Positions 43,531-54,977 of a stretch of DNA of 64,000 bases are shown here, in pieces (the stretch's first letter is position 1; every line of letters starts with the position of its first letter). The stretch comes from Xylogone sp. PMI_703 (lineage: Eukaryota > Ascomycota > Leotiomycetes): the NCBI GenBank assembly GCA_021399445.1, contig JAJTUQ010000009.1:513501-577500 (forward strand), read 5' to 3'. Position numbers and translations under genes: made by a program. The notes beneath the pieces are model-generated. The model saw nothing but the letters and a program-made list of their open reading frames with translations. It had not been told where the DNA came from and did not search any database.

Positions 43531-46136
43531 TTATGGAGATGGTGTCACGGAGTAAGGCGGAGGTGGTTCGTCGGGCATTGTTGATATTCGATTGCGACTA
43601 GAGCCTAGTCCGCGAGTGGAGAAGCGCGCACTAGGAAACCCCCCGTGGCATGCACGACATCGATCTCTCTCAGCGTAAACCAAACCAGACCCGTTGCAAG
43701 TCCTGCATTTCCAGACCATGGTGCGATGATTGTTGCGGCTACTGCTTCTGCTACTACTCTCGCTTGGAACTATCCCAACACCTCGACAATCGTGGCAGTT
43801 TCTTCCCGTGCCTCGTCGTCCTCCACGCCCGTTACAGGTGAGGCAAAAGACATCACCCGAATCATCAGCCACAGCCGAACTATTTTCCTCGAAATACTAA
43901 GCAAACCAATCAGTCTGAAAATCATACAAATGGTTTAACAGGGGGTTCTCACCTGTTGCCGTCTAAATCCAGCACCGCGGGAAGAAGGTCGCTGTTCTCC
44001 TCGCCGGGTCGATGACGGCAATTCCCCTTGCGATCCGGCAGAGCCAATCTTTCGATGCGGGCTCTGCTGCTCTTCTTGATGCTCAACCAAAGCAGCGCTT
44101 AAATAGTTAACAATGTCCTGGTATGCTGACATATGAGGACGGATCCTATCAAGTATCGTTTCTGACACGCCTGCCTCAAACGCAGCCTGAAGGATCTTTA
44201 CCCCCTTGATACCGGTCCATTTACCGCGCTGGCCTTTGAGATATAGCGCCTGTAATCCGATAGTCCTTATCACTGTTAGTGCTGAGGGACTGGGTCGATG
44301 TTTTTCAATAGTATCTCCTGCACGCCTTCGTACAGGTCCACTTTCAACATCAAATTCGGTGTCGGTTTCAGTCTCTCCGGACGCTTGTTGTGGCGGCGGT
44401 AAGAGATACAACTTTCGTACATCATAGTCCTCCAGCATTCGAGTAATGGTCCGGTTTCCTCGCTCGGCAGCGAGGTCCAGCAGTTCTCGATACTCCTTTG
44501 TTAACCAGGCGCCCTTTTCTAACAGCATTTTGGCAAGGTCGGCGTCACCGAAGTCGACGGCTTGGTATAGAGCTGAGATATATTTCCCTCCATGGGCTAA
44601 AACATCAGCTCTAGCCTTGATTAAGCTTTGGGCACATTCTTCATGTCCTTGGGATATTGCTGCGATCAGAGCAGTGTGATATTCCCCTCCGGTAGCATTT
44701 ACGTTTGCGCCATGTCGAATGAGGAAGTCCACATTTTCTGTCTGGCCAAGAAATGCGGCAGCTGCCAATACGGAGCCGTATCGGGTACAGGGAGCGTTGA
44801 CATCGTGGCCATTTTCAACCAGCTCCAAGAGTTTGTCTTTATCATTCTGCAGTACTGCACTGCAAAGCGAATCGCCAGAAAGGACCAGTGTCATTCCCAT
44901 CGTGGAAGCAAGTCGCGCCTCCTCTTCCATCCAGAAAGAGCCCGGCGTAGTCCCTGATAGTTTGGTAAAAGTGTCACTTCTCACGAATTTATTGATATCC
45001 CATGGCTCAACAACCTTCGTAGGAATAATTACCGGGCTGTATGTGACGGCGTCGATAGTCATGACCTCTCCACCTCGTACCGAGATGTCGACCTTGATGG
45101 AAAGTCGAGTGAAAACTTCCCAGTTATCACGGGATCCGCGGAATCTAGAGCTGCGATCTCCATATAAATCTTCTAACTCCCCTCCTGACAAGAAATGATC
45201 GCAGCATTTTAGCGCTTCTTCTGACAGACCGAAGATTACGAATCCTTGCACTGTACTTTCACTGTCTCCTTTATAAATCCCTGCATTTTTTAAGCCATGA
45301 GGTTTAAAGCGATTGTATCCTCTCAACCTCGCCGGTGTCATTTGCTCCGCTGCGTGCTGAAGAGAAAAGTTGATCCTCGACCATTCACTAGCATCAGTCT
45401 TCAACCGGCGTTGATGTCTTTCAGAATAAATCCCTTCGGTGTTGGTAAATTGCTCGGCCCTGGCTCTGAGGATGCTTGGAAACATCAACGATCCATAAAC
45501 GAACAGTGGTGGAGGCACTAGAGCCGAAAGCCTAGTCGACGGAGTCACCATCTCGATCTCTCGTCGGGTAAACCGATTTGTCGATGCAAGGAAATAAGAG
45601 GGAACCATGCTTGACCTTGGTATTCTCAGGCCTTCACTGGTTGGGCCTTTCTCTCCATCTTCTTGCGACCCAATACCTATCGAGAGGTTCGGTTCATCTA
45701 GAGGTTCTGGGTTGATGAAATCGTAGTTGGGGTTGTTTTCTTGGGTTTCTCTAAAGGGCATCGTTGGTTCTGGTCGTCTGCTATCAGGCAACATACTGAA
45801 TCGAACATGGCGCCCTGCATCCTCAGTACTCGCCATATCTTTAGCTTTCCCTTCTGATGCAGAATTTGATGTCTCCAGAATTGAAGTCGCTGATGTTTTG
45901 GAACTGCTTAATATTTCTTTTCCTGAAGCCCCCATTAATACAAAATCCACCCTGGTTTTGTTATCTTTTTGGGTCTGGACTCTTGTGGCTGAAGTAACAG
46001 ACGGCATCATTCGACTCCAGCCGAAATCATGCACTAGGTGCGTGGATCGATAATGCTCTTCAAGCTCCTCTCGGCCGTTGAATCTTGAGTCGATACTTGA
46101 AGTTGTGGTGGCGCATCCCGGCCATTGGCAACTCAA
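43531..46136 (-). CDS. Fusion protein: C2H2-like finger, GGCT/AIG2-like domain, ankyrin repeats, DnaJ-type zinc motifs
   Basis: Exons 46136-43953 and 43896-43531 (56-bp intron, GTGAGA...TTAG, phase 0); 849 aa. Order: a zinc-finger-like start with CQWPGC...HYRSTH (1-33); a long Ser/Thr-rich linker; a gamma-glutamyl-cyclotransferase/AIG2-like fold from about 208 with FVYGSLM and MTPARLRGYNR; about four ankyrin repeats (420-560; DVNAPCTRYGSVLAAAAFLG, GANVNATGGEYHTALIAAI); a basic disordered part; and a C-terminal exon with CLTCNGRGG, CHDCRGVG, CRTCNGSG and CRACHGG. No transmembrane segment was seen. Ankyrins suggest protein binding and the CxxCxGxG pairs suggest zinc. It sits immediately downstream of the kinase gene on the same strand (35 bp from its stop at 46171), hinting at shared control. 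Function unknown. Confidence 0.85.
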
Positions 46137-46170
46137 TCTCGAAGTGTCAAGGCTAACTCGTCAGCAGGTT

Positions 46171-48073
46171 TCATATATAATGATAGATGTTTGCGCACCC
46201 TTTTAGAAACCTATCCACCGGTGATCTTGACATCTCACGTTCTGCTAAGTTAGAACCGAGCGAAGTTACAATTTGGTCTCCATCTCCGTTTGATTCACTT
46301 TCGAAGGGGCCAATTACTTCCGCAGAACTTAGGTTGTAAACGATTGTGACTGTACCCTCATAATCTTCGACCGTGGGTGGATGCCAATTTGACTTAACTA
46401 CCGGCAGATCTACTTCCTTGCAATCTACTGGGAAGACTTCTAACACTGAGTCTGCATCGTTCTCTTCGAGAATTGGACCCGCAAGGGCAGTAAGAGACTT
46501 GTCAGGAGAGTCAATGAAGGGTAACGGCTGAAAAGACTGCTGAGGCACATCGCTTTCCAGAAAATACTCCCTTGCCGACTCATTGTTCGTCATTCTCAGA
46601 GTGCCATTCTCGCTATCACAGCAGTGACCGCAGTAGGGAACATCCCCTTGAAAATCCAGGATTTCTGAGACAACCTGCGCCGCCGTTGGTCGATGGTTTG
46701 GCTGTTCTTGGCACATGTCCCTGCTTAAATACAACGGCTGCATATCATCGACAGAGTTTGACGAATTCTTTAACTCCTCCAACCACATGTCTGCTGCCTC
46801 ACTGTTACCCCGTACGTACGGGCCGCGAGTACCGTGAGTCTCGAAATAGCTCCGCATCTCATCCACCGTCCGATTATTTAGTGTGGTGCCCATCTCCAGG
46901 AAGACGCATCCTAATGACCACAGATCGCTTGCTTGGTTTCGAGCCTACGCACAAGTTAGCTAATGTATAGTTGGAAGTTCCCTCCGCCCTGAATATTTTC
47001 GGAGGAGAGGAGGGGGGAAACATCAAGAATGCCTCGCCAAGGTCAAGCCAAACACTTACAGCGCAGCCAGCCACTTCAGGGGCACAATACCTCTTCGTAA
47101 ACCCAATAGATGTCCCGCTAGAAGTACTTCTTGTGTCATTACTCCAATTATGAGAAGTGCCAAAATCGGTGAGTAAAACAGCCCTGTTCTTGACTAGGAT
47201 ATTTGCAGGTTTGATATCCTTGTGCCGGATTTGTTTTTGATGGAGATAATCCACAGCCGTAGCAAGGCACCCAAAGAATCTCCGAAGGCAAGTCTGACGA
47301 TCTATCTGGTCGATATCTTCGGCTCTCAAGAAGTAGTCCAAGTTACAATCTGCTACTGGCTTCATAATTAATCCAACCCAGTTCTGATCAGTGTAGGAGC
47401 TAATCAGCTTGACCAGGTGCCTGTGGGAAAGGGTCTTGAGTGCTTTGAGCTCGTTCTCGAAACTCTTGATAGCCTCGCGATCTCGTTTGAAGGACCTGCC
47501 CCGAGGTATCCTCTTACGAGCAAAGTGATCGATGCTCAACCGGCCTACAACATGGTCTACCTGTCCAAAGCTGCCTCTACCGAGCTCTTTGACGGTAATG
47601 AAATAGTCATCTGCATTTCCCTCGACATTCTGATGCGGCTCACCTTCTTTCTCGAGGTGCTCTGCATGTGCTGTAAGGACAAAGTTCTGCAAGTCCAGAA
47701 ACTGCCTGCGAGCCTTGTCACCCTTGACAGCCTTGGGCAAATTGGCGGCTGTGTAAGGCAGAGCAATGTCGGAGTATCCCAGTTGGACGAACTCATCAAC
47801 CGCCTCGTAACAGCCTATCATATGAAGAATAATAAAAGTGCGAGGTCTGAGGCTCCATTCATGCTTGCCATACATGGCACACCAATCGGAAACGCGGACA
47901 AACTCACTGTCTCGAAGACGCTTTGGTGCCTGTTGGCCATCGCATATAAGAGGGGGCGCGATCTTATTAAGCCCCTTGATGAACTCTGATGTGTTCAGGA
48001 CCTTTTCGATTTTACTGGCAATAGCTCCCAAGACACGCTGTGAGGCACCTGCGGGGGCAGTTGCAACGGCCAT
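46171..48073 (-). CDS. Serine/threonine protein kinase, catalytically complete
   Basis: Exons 48073-47060 and 46944-46171, intron of 115 bp in phase 0; 595 aa. A helical N-terminal region of about 155 residues without a known domain precedes the kinase. Key motifs: glycine loop GRGSFGQV (about 165-172), Lys in HFARKRIP (about 187), catalytic loop RHKDIKPANIL (Asp about 285), TDFGTS (303-306), CAPEVA, and DLWSLGC in the second exon. The C-terminal part of about 140 residues is acidic and probably disordered. Start: an in-frame alternative uses ATG 48184-48182 followed directly by a GTAATT intron to 48116, adding MDPSDLGQVATGLLN; I cannot decide. It is divergent from the HeLo-pseudokinase gene, sharing a promoter region of about 0.7 kb, and is likely its signalling partner (inference). 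Confidence 0.87.
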
Positions 48074-48801
48074 ATTGAGCAAGCCAGTCGCAACTTGACC
48101 GAGATCAGATGGATCCTTCAGAAATGGTAAGCCGATATCACGACTACAACGATGTACGGTGTATTATCCGTGTTCAATTACCATTGTACTGTTTTCACAT
48201 CCCAGTTGGCCCCCTAACTAACCCTAAAGACGGCAAATATTGCTAACAGGATTGATACTATGCCTGGTAACTGGCGTATCAAGAGTGAAGACCGAGGTTG
48301 AGGGGCCTTCACACTTGGAGAACTCGCGAACTATATGCCGCATACTTAGCATAATGCTTCAGCTCTTGGCTCTTGGCTCTATTCTTTGCTTCTTATCGTG
48401 ACCAGTCACACAGCCCGGCGATCGGAGGCGAGCTGAACGCCCTTCACATTGTACCTGGTAAGATGCGGCTCTGCAGGTTCCCCCTCCCCCACTCAATGGT
48501 TAAGGCTTGCACAATGCGCAGAGCACAGTCAACTATTGGCAATCATCCCAGCACCGCCTCCACTAACTATACCCAATGCTCCGCCCCGCTACCAATAGTT
48601 CAATTACTTCCGCGCAATTGGTAATCATGCTTAAATCCAAATCGATCCTTGGGCTTGCTGCGCTCCTTCGCCTCGGGCCGTGAGATCGTCTGCCCTTGTC
48701 ATCAAGTACCCTTACTGCTTTCGTCTATGATGATAATATAACATCGAGTCTCAAACACAGGAGGCTCCTCTGAAGTATCATAATAGTCCTCCTTTCCAGC
48801 C
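48074..48801. promoter_or_regulatory. Shared divergent promoter region
   Basis: About 0.7 kb between two genes transcribed away from each other (kinase on minus, HeLo-pseudokinase on plus). It is pyrimidine-rich near 48370-48400 and has no supported ORF. No TATA box stands out. Confidence 0.5.
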
Positions 48802-50716
48802 ATGGATCCAATTACCGCGGCTGGAATCGCTCTGAGCATCACCTCCCTAGCACTGCAGGTCTTTGCGGGGTGTGTGCGAGGTATGTTCCTTGAGATATCT
48901 ACTTCAACTCTTTACCCGGCAACATATTAACAATAAGTCACAACAAGGGTACCAAATATTTGTTGAATCAGCGGATATGCCACAGAACTTCGAGCACCTT
49001 CGTACACGCTTAAAAATCGAGCAAGCACGACTGCTTAACTGGGGAGAGAACATCGGCCTTGTGGAGGAGCTGCTGGAGCATCCGAGTCAAACGCTGCGAC
49101 TGAATCAGAACCTGATCCTCGACATTCTGCTGCAGGTCCAAACTGCATTTAAAGCGTGTATCAAGATTGAGTCAAAGTTTGGCGAAATCACAGGCCAAAC
49201 AAAGACGACCTCCACAGCTTCATCGTCATCCAAGCCAAAACAGAGGAGGTCATTTCTACACAGGACACTAGCTGTGCTGGAGAACCCTGCTCGAATTTCA
49301 GCATCGCTACAGTGGGCGATGGTCAAGAGCGATGAGTTCGAAGGCCTAGTTGCCAGATTGATCGGCTACAATGATGCAGTGTGGTCGCTTCTCGACAGGC
49401 ACCATATGCAAGACCTCCGGGTTATGCAGCAGCAATCGAATCTGATCATGCTGCAGCTGGCAGAACAGGTGAGCGAGCTGCGCCAGATTACGGCAGCTAT
49501 GGCTATTCGACCTGCTGGGATGGAGGCTCCATTCAAGCACAGCTTTTCACGGACTTCGACTATCGTCGAGGAAGAAGATCAAACACAGGATTTAACACTC
49601 TCAGCACTTGCTACTTTCAAGGAACAGCACCTCTCTATAGAGGCATCTAATTTATCTTTTAGTGAAGGATTGATCTCACTGAGTGAATTGCCCTCATCAT
49701 TGGACAAATCTGATTCGTCTGCACTCTTCGAGTTCGGCAGTAGCATGGCATGGTTGGAATGGAGAGAGCCAGTGGAGGACGATCTCACGGAAGACCTCCT
49801 TATTAAGATGGATCAACGCGTCTGGAAGCTCGCGAAGCTGCTCAGTCAGCCCACTAAGCCCAAGCAGTTCCGGGCCCCGCGCTGCCTGGGGTACGTCTGT
49901 GATATGGAGGAGGAATACGAACCGCGGTACGGATTTGTCTATGAAGTCCCAGCTCAGGAGAAATTGGATGGTTCATCCAAGCAGCAACAACAAATGCATA
50001 ACTTGCGTGAAATGTTTCTAACAATGCTATGTCCATCACTGACGAGGAGAATGAGACTCGCCTTGATGATATCCGAATCGCTATTCTACCTGCACGCTGT
50101 GAATTGGCTGCACAAGGGCCTCCGTAGTAAGAGCATCCTCTTCTTCACGGACGCCACCCCGAACCCTCAGACAGACTTCTCGTCACCCATTGTTTCAGGA
50201 TTCGACTTCTCGCGGCCCGACCTCCCTGACGAGGTCTCTGTCCGACATCCATCCAACATTTTCGACGACCTATACCGACCCCCTGAGCGTCTCGAAGATC
50301 CTTACGGAGCTGGCACGCCGAGGGCGCAAAAGTCTAATGACGTATACAGTCTGGGGATCATATTGCTAGAGATTGCCTTCTGGCAGCCGATTGAGATGGT
50401 TATGGGAATTTCAATGGAGGGTAAGAACGTGCGGAGCTTGGTCCGCAAGATCCGGGAGAGGATTCTTGACCGGAGAGATGATGGTGTGGCTGGGAAGCAG
50501 AGCATCTTGGCTGAGCTGGAGGGCCGGGCGGGCGATGTATATGCTGAAGTAGTCAGAAGATGTGTGCAGGGAGGAGAAGCGATTGGGGTTATGACTACTA
50601 ACGCTGATGTTGATGCTGATGACCCTGAGATGGAGATGAAGACAAAGTCTGAGGTGAAGATGCAGCAGGTTTTCTTTGAGGAGATTCTAGCTAAGTTACA
50701 AGTGCTGGTCACTTAG
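48802..50716 (+). CDS. HeLo-domain pseudokinase (MLKL-like architecture), putative cell-death effector
   Basis: Exons 48802-48880 and 48948-50716 (67-bp intron, TATTAAC branch-like site, phase 1); 615 aa. The N-terminal MDPITAAGIALSITSLALQV and the region to about 215, with LRTRLKIEQARLLNWGE, match the HeLo domain (PF14479) of HET-S/HELLP-type proteins, a helix bundle whose first helix inserts in membranes. A linker follows, then a kinase fold (about 320-600). The expected catalytic His-Arg-Asp is HKG (about 415-417), DFG is DFS (446-448), and no glycine loop or invariant Lys is evident. The later lobe is well kept (DDLYRPPERL, NDVYSLGIILLEIA). This is therefore a pseudokinase. HeLo plus pseudokinase is the same plan as MLKL. 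Role: membrane-damaging effector under kinase control, possibly in heterokaryon incompatibility (inference). Confidence 0.87.
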
Positions 50717-51287
50717 TGTTTAATTACTTAAAAGTAAACTTGGCTCAGTCAATGCATAGAATGACGGCACAAATCTAGACTTTTTGTTGATTCCTTTCAT
50801 TACGTGAAAGTCACATGTAAGTATGCTAGACCTAATCGGGCGGGAGCCGTAAGCTCTTACATCTCCCAGCTCTATACGTAGGAATGGAATCAACTCTCAT
50901 ATAACACAATTGGTATACCGGAACTACATGCTACGTCGTACTACGCGTTACGGGAGTAAACCGGCACTTTCAAAAGTACGACGGAGTGTGAAGATGAAAG
51001 CTGGGGGCGCGATATAGCGGTGAAGGAGCGTTCCTACCTATGCAGAGTTCTTTTGCACCATCCAATGACAGGTCGCCATTTTATCATGGGGGTCGACATC
51101 TCAAGCCTCACAACATGAGTATATTAAACTCTCCCCGTCAGCCAGATTGACGATTCTTTGGATTTTGACCTTAATAACTCCTCAGGCATTACTTCATTGC
51201 TCTATTTTATTATTCTGCTGACATAGGTTTCTGTAGATTCACTTCTCCTCGACAAGGCTGCCCTCTTTTGACCAGCCAGGCCGAAAA
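50717..51287. other. Intergenic
   Basis: No gene seen; it ends at the Clr5 start. Confidence 0.35.
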
Positions 51288-52799
51288 ATGGAATTGGCAG
51301 TCGTTATCTCAACCCCAAATCGCCCCGCGGCTCCTAAGAACAGAGAACATAGCGCTGCTGAATGGGAATGCATGCGGGAGATAATCAAGTAGCTGTATCT
51401 CGATGATAAACAGCCGCTGCCCAGGGTCATGGCCATCTTACGAGTCCAATATGGCTTCAACGCGACGTGAGTATAAATTTTGAGTAGTCGCTATTGTCGG
51501 TAAAAATTATATTCACTGATCGCTATTAGAGCCCGGATGTACAAGCAAAGATTGAAGGCTTGGGGGTTCAGGAAGAACTGCAATATGCAGGATGTGCAAA
51601 GACTTGCTCGTTATAGGCTTAAGAGGAAGGCTATGAACGAGACGAGTATGACAGAAGATATGGTGCTGGAAGGGATTGCTGATCAACAAAAAATACTGAC
51701 ATACGTGAAGCGGAAGTGCTGGCGTTCAGAATCCTCACGAACCCCTCTGCTGCGATATTTGGGTGGTCCCCGGGACCTTGAGGGCACAGAAATCATGCTC
51801 GCGAATATTTCCAACTATATAATCGGTTCTTTCGAGAATGGGAGCTTGGCTGCGGAAGATGGATGGATCAATAATAATGGAGACTCTGATATCGGGCCCA
51901 TGGAGCAGCTGCACAGATGCCTGAGCGTGTATATATCGATGCTGAGAAATTCAGACTCTTGTCGCGCTGGACCTTTGCTCCTGGAGGCATTTGCTCTGGT
52001 GAAACCGGCTGTTTGCAAGGCAGAACCGGAGACTTTGGCCGTGCTATTTTCAACTGTGCTTACATTCCGTGAAGAGATACCGGAGGTTGTCCGATATCTC
52101 CTCCAGCACTTTTCCCAGTGGGCCACCTTCCTTTTGCCCCAACACCACCCCCTTACACAGACATTGAAACAGCTTGCCTTGCTTGAGGATTCTATTGCGG
52201 AGATTGCAATCATCCAAGCTTGGAGAAATCTTTTGGATCAAGTCGAACGCTTTGTAGGACCGACAAATCTTGATCAGATCATTTCACGAGGAAATTTCAC
52301 GCTTATCACCGATCCGGCCAACCAAGATGTCTGGCTAGCTCTAATTAAACGGCTCAATTCCCATCCCTTAGCACGTTCGAAAGACATGTATGACTTTCTT
52401 AGGATTGTGTCCATGATTATCAAGTACAAGTGGAACAGTGGCATTTTAGATGAAATATTCGAAAGTGAAACCCTAACTTGTATCTCTCTTACAAGCCAAT
52501 ACCTAGGCATGTATCATAATGTGTGGATAGAAGAAACGAAGGCCGACTGCTTGCTATTACTAGCGCAACTTTACTACTCGGATGGCCGAGCTAAACTTGC
52601 GGAGCAGTGTCAAAGGCAGTACATTGAGGCGCTGGCCTGGACATACGGCAGAAATGACCCAGAAGTTGTTAAAGCACTTTTAACTTTGGAGCGTTGGTTG
52701 ATAGAATGGGATAACATGGCTGAACTAACCTTGGTTCGGTCAAGAATACAAAAGGCCGTGGATGAACTTGCTACACAGAACGTATTTCTGGATGCATAA
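51288..52799 (+). pseudogene. Clr5-domain protein gene with in-frame TAG in the Clr5 domain
   Basis: Exons 51288-51466 and 51530-52799 (63-bp intron, GTGAGT...TTAG); about 482 codons. The first exon and start of the second encode a Clr5 domain (PF14420): EWECMREIIK-stop-LYLDDKQPLPRV, then QYGFNAT/ARMYKQRLKAWGFRKN. The TAG at 51390-51392 sits where relatives usually have Gln or Arg, so CAG-to-TAG is likely. The remaining 423 codons are open and helical, with no recognised domain. An internal ATG at 51537 could start a protein lacking most of the Clr5 domain. Clr5 proteins are often found in fungal incompatibility-like loci next to kinases or NLRs. The gene is either newly dead or read through. 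Confidence 0.8.
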
Positions 52800-53104
52800 C
52801 GCCATTTCGTCTTCTTCTCATGGCCTTTCGCTGGCTATACAACCAGAGCTAAGCGCAATGCAGGACAAGTATTTCTGGGAGATCTTGTCCTGTTTGTCGA
52901 ACTCTTGATATAGTGGAATACATTCGAGTCTATAGCTTGAGCATGTACATAACTCCTCAACAATGACTAGTGATGTTACTCATAGATTTAGTCACTTATT
53001 TCTGGAGAAGACCAGTCTTTATTATCACTGGAACATCTTTCGAAGCAGCCAACCAATCTAAGCTCATGAAACCAACAAGCTGGCTCTTTCTATTCATGGC
53101 GCAG

Positions 53105-53135
<31 letters not shown>

Positions 53136-53739
53136 GAAACACAAACTAGAAATGGATCTCCCTCTCTTATGCTCAAGTGACCCGACCTGACGCGACCAGG
53201 GCTGCGAGTACGTGAATGATTATTGCGCAGGTGTCAGCGACCTCTGATCAGCTGTCACTAAAAGTGGCGTAGCGAAATCGGGCAGCTGGTCCCCCGGATT
53301 CCTCTAGTTTGCAGCCTCTTGCTCAGGGTTAGGGGTTTGTAAATATGGGGATCCTTCATTCTTTTGCATCTCTCTTCCTTATATGCACTTAATTATTCCA
53401 ATAACATATGATATAAACTTGCTGTAGAAGAGAAGAAGAACAACAAGAGGAAATCAATCGGCGGTGTTCCTGCCAAAAACGCAGGCACGAGACCCTCCCG
53501 CAAGTGGCGGGCGCGGAGCGAATCACAAATTGCGGGGCTGGAGAGAAAATCTCAGGGTCCAATTTTCTCTCTGCTTATTAACCATAACAGTAGATTTGAA
53601 TCCTTATTCCTTTTTCGACTTCAACTACATAGATTATTTGCATGAGTATATATTCCCTCTCATAGACTTCCCTCTCGCATGTACAAGTCTCGGCGCACAC
53701 TCATCACCTCAGTTCTCAGCACCAAATCCCACTCTCAAG
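52800..53739. other. Intergenic with microsatellite; promoter of the EamA gene
   Basis: Apart from the AC repeat, no feature. The frame open upstream from 53464 is in phase with the EamA gene but lacks family similarity, so I treat it as leader. Confidence 0.4.
53105..53132. repeat. (AC)14 microsatellite
   Basis: Uninterrupted AC dinucleotides over 28 bp. Confidence 0.95.
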
Positions 53740-54977
53740 ATGACTCTCAATCACAGCGGCGGTGACGATGGCGATGCAGTGGATCATGGGCAGCAGCAGA
53801 CGATAGAGGCACCATCGGCAATCGAGGAGTTGCAACCACCATCAGAGAGTGTATGGAGAAATATATGGCTGAACAACAAGGGCGCCTTCTTGATCCTGCT
53901 CTCCGAGATAGCTGGCTCGTCCATGGACGCTACCGTGCGGTTTCTGCAGCAGGGCGGACATGGCATGCATCCCTTCCAGATCATCTTCGCGCGCATGGGC
54001 ATGACGCTCATCCTGAGCTCCATCTACATGTGGTGGACCAAGGTGCCTGATTTCCCGCTTGGGAACCCGGCTGTGAGAGGGTGGCTCGTCTTGAGGGCTC
54101 TGTTTGGATTCTTTGGGCTGTTTTGCTTGTATTGTAAGTATATACAGCATTACTCTTCAAGTGCCTTGCAGGACTTACACATATTTCAGACTCAGTGCAT
54201 TATCTCCCGCTCGCAGAGGCTACAGTATTCAGGTTCCTGGTCCCCATCGTCACGGCATGGGCCTGCTCCGTCTTCCTTGGCTTGCCATTCACTCGAAAAG
54301 AGCTTTTCGCCGGCGTAGTAGCCCTCATAGGTGTAGTCATCATTGCTCACCCAACCAGTATCTTCGGCGAAGTCGACGACGAGATCCATCCTACCAAGGC
54401 CGGCCGCGTCGACGACGTATCTCCTGCCCAGCGCCTCCTCGCCATCGCCGTCTCAATTCTAGGCGTCTTCGGAGCATCCGGTGCATACACCATGATCAGA
54501 GTAATCGGCAACAGAGCTCATGCCCTGATTTCCGTGAACTACTTCGCCGCATTGGGGACGTTTGGTTCTGCAGCAGCGCTTCTCGTGATCCCTGGCATCG
54601 GATTCACCAAGCCCCAGACCCATCGCGAGTGGATTCTCCTCTTCCTTCTTGGCGTTTTGGGATTTATTCTCCAGTTCCTTTTGACCGCAGGCTTGCAGTT
54701 AGACAAGAGCAGCAAGGCAACTAGTATGCTATATACCCAGGTAATATTTGCATTAGGCTTTGATTGGGCTATTTGGGGCGTTCTTCCTCATAGATGGAGT
54801 ATTTTCGGTGGATTTATTGTTATTGCGAGTACGTTGTGGTCGGCGTTGCAGAAACCTATCAAGGAGGCGCCTGAAAGGAAGAAGTTGGCTGAGGTGGATG
54901 AGGAGAGTGCGCTTCTTGGAGCGAGAGAGGGTGAGGCGGAAGCGGCGACGCAGAGGAGAGCGAGTATTAGTGCTTGA
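53740..54977 (+). CDS. EamA/DMT-superfamily transporter (SLC35G1-like)
   Basis: Exons 53740-54133 and 54190-54977 (56-bp intron, GTAAGT...TTCAG, phase 1); 393 aa. About ten hydrophobic helices in two EamA halves (PF00892): first half with NNKGAFLILLSEIAGSSMDA and RALFGFFGLFCLYYS; then HYLPLAEATVFRFLVPI, the classic loop between halves; second half with GAYTMIRVIGNRAHALISVN and DKSSKATSMLYTQVIFAL. Length and motifs match fungal membrane proteins related to human SLC35G1 (acyl-malonyl condensing enzyme-like annotation in databases). Substrate unknown; the location is Golgi, plasma or another internal membrane. It is convergent with the hexose transporter 426 bp away. Confidence 0.9.

Noticed and set aside
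44206..45521. Plus-strand ORFs of 73-159 codons opposite the ankyrin fusion gene
   Set aside because: Antisense shadows of a well-supported coding exon.
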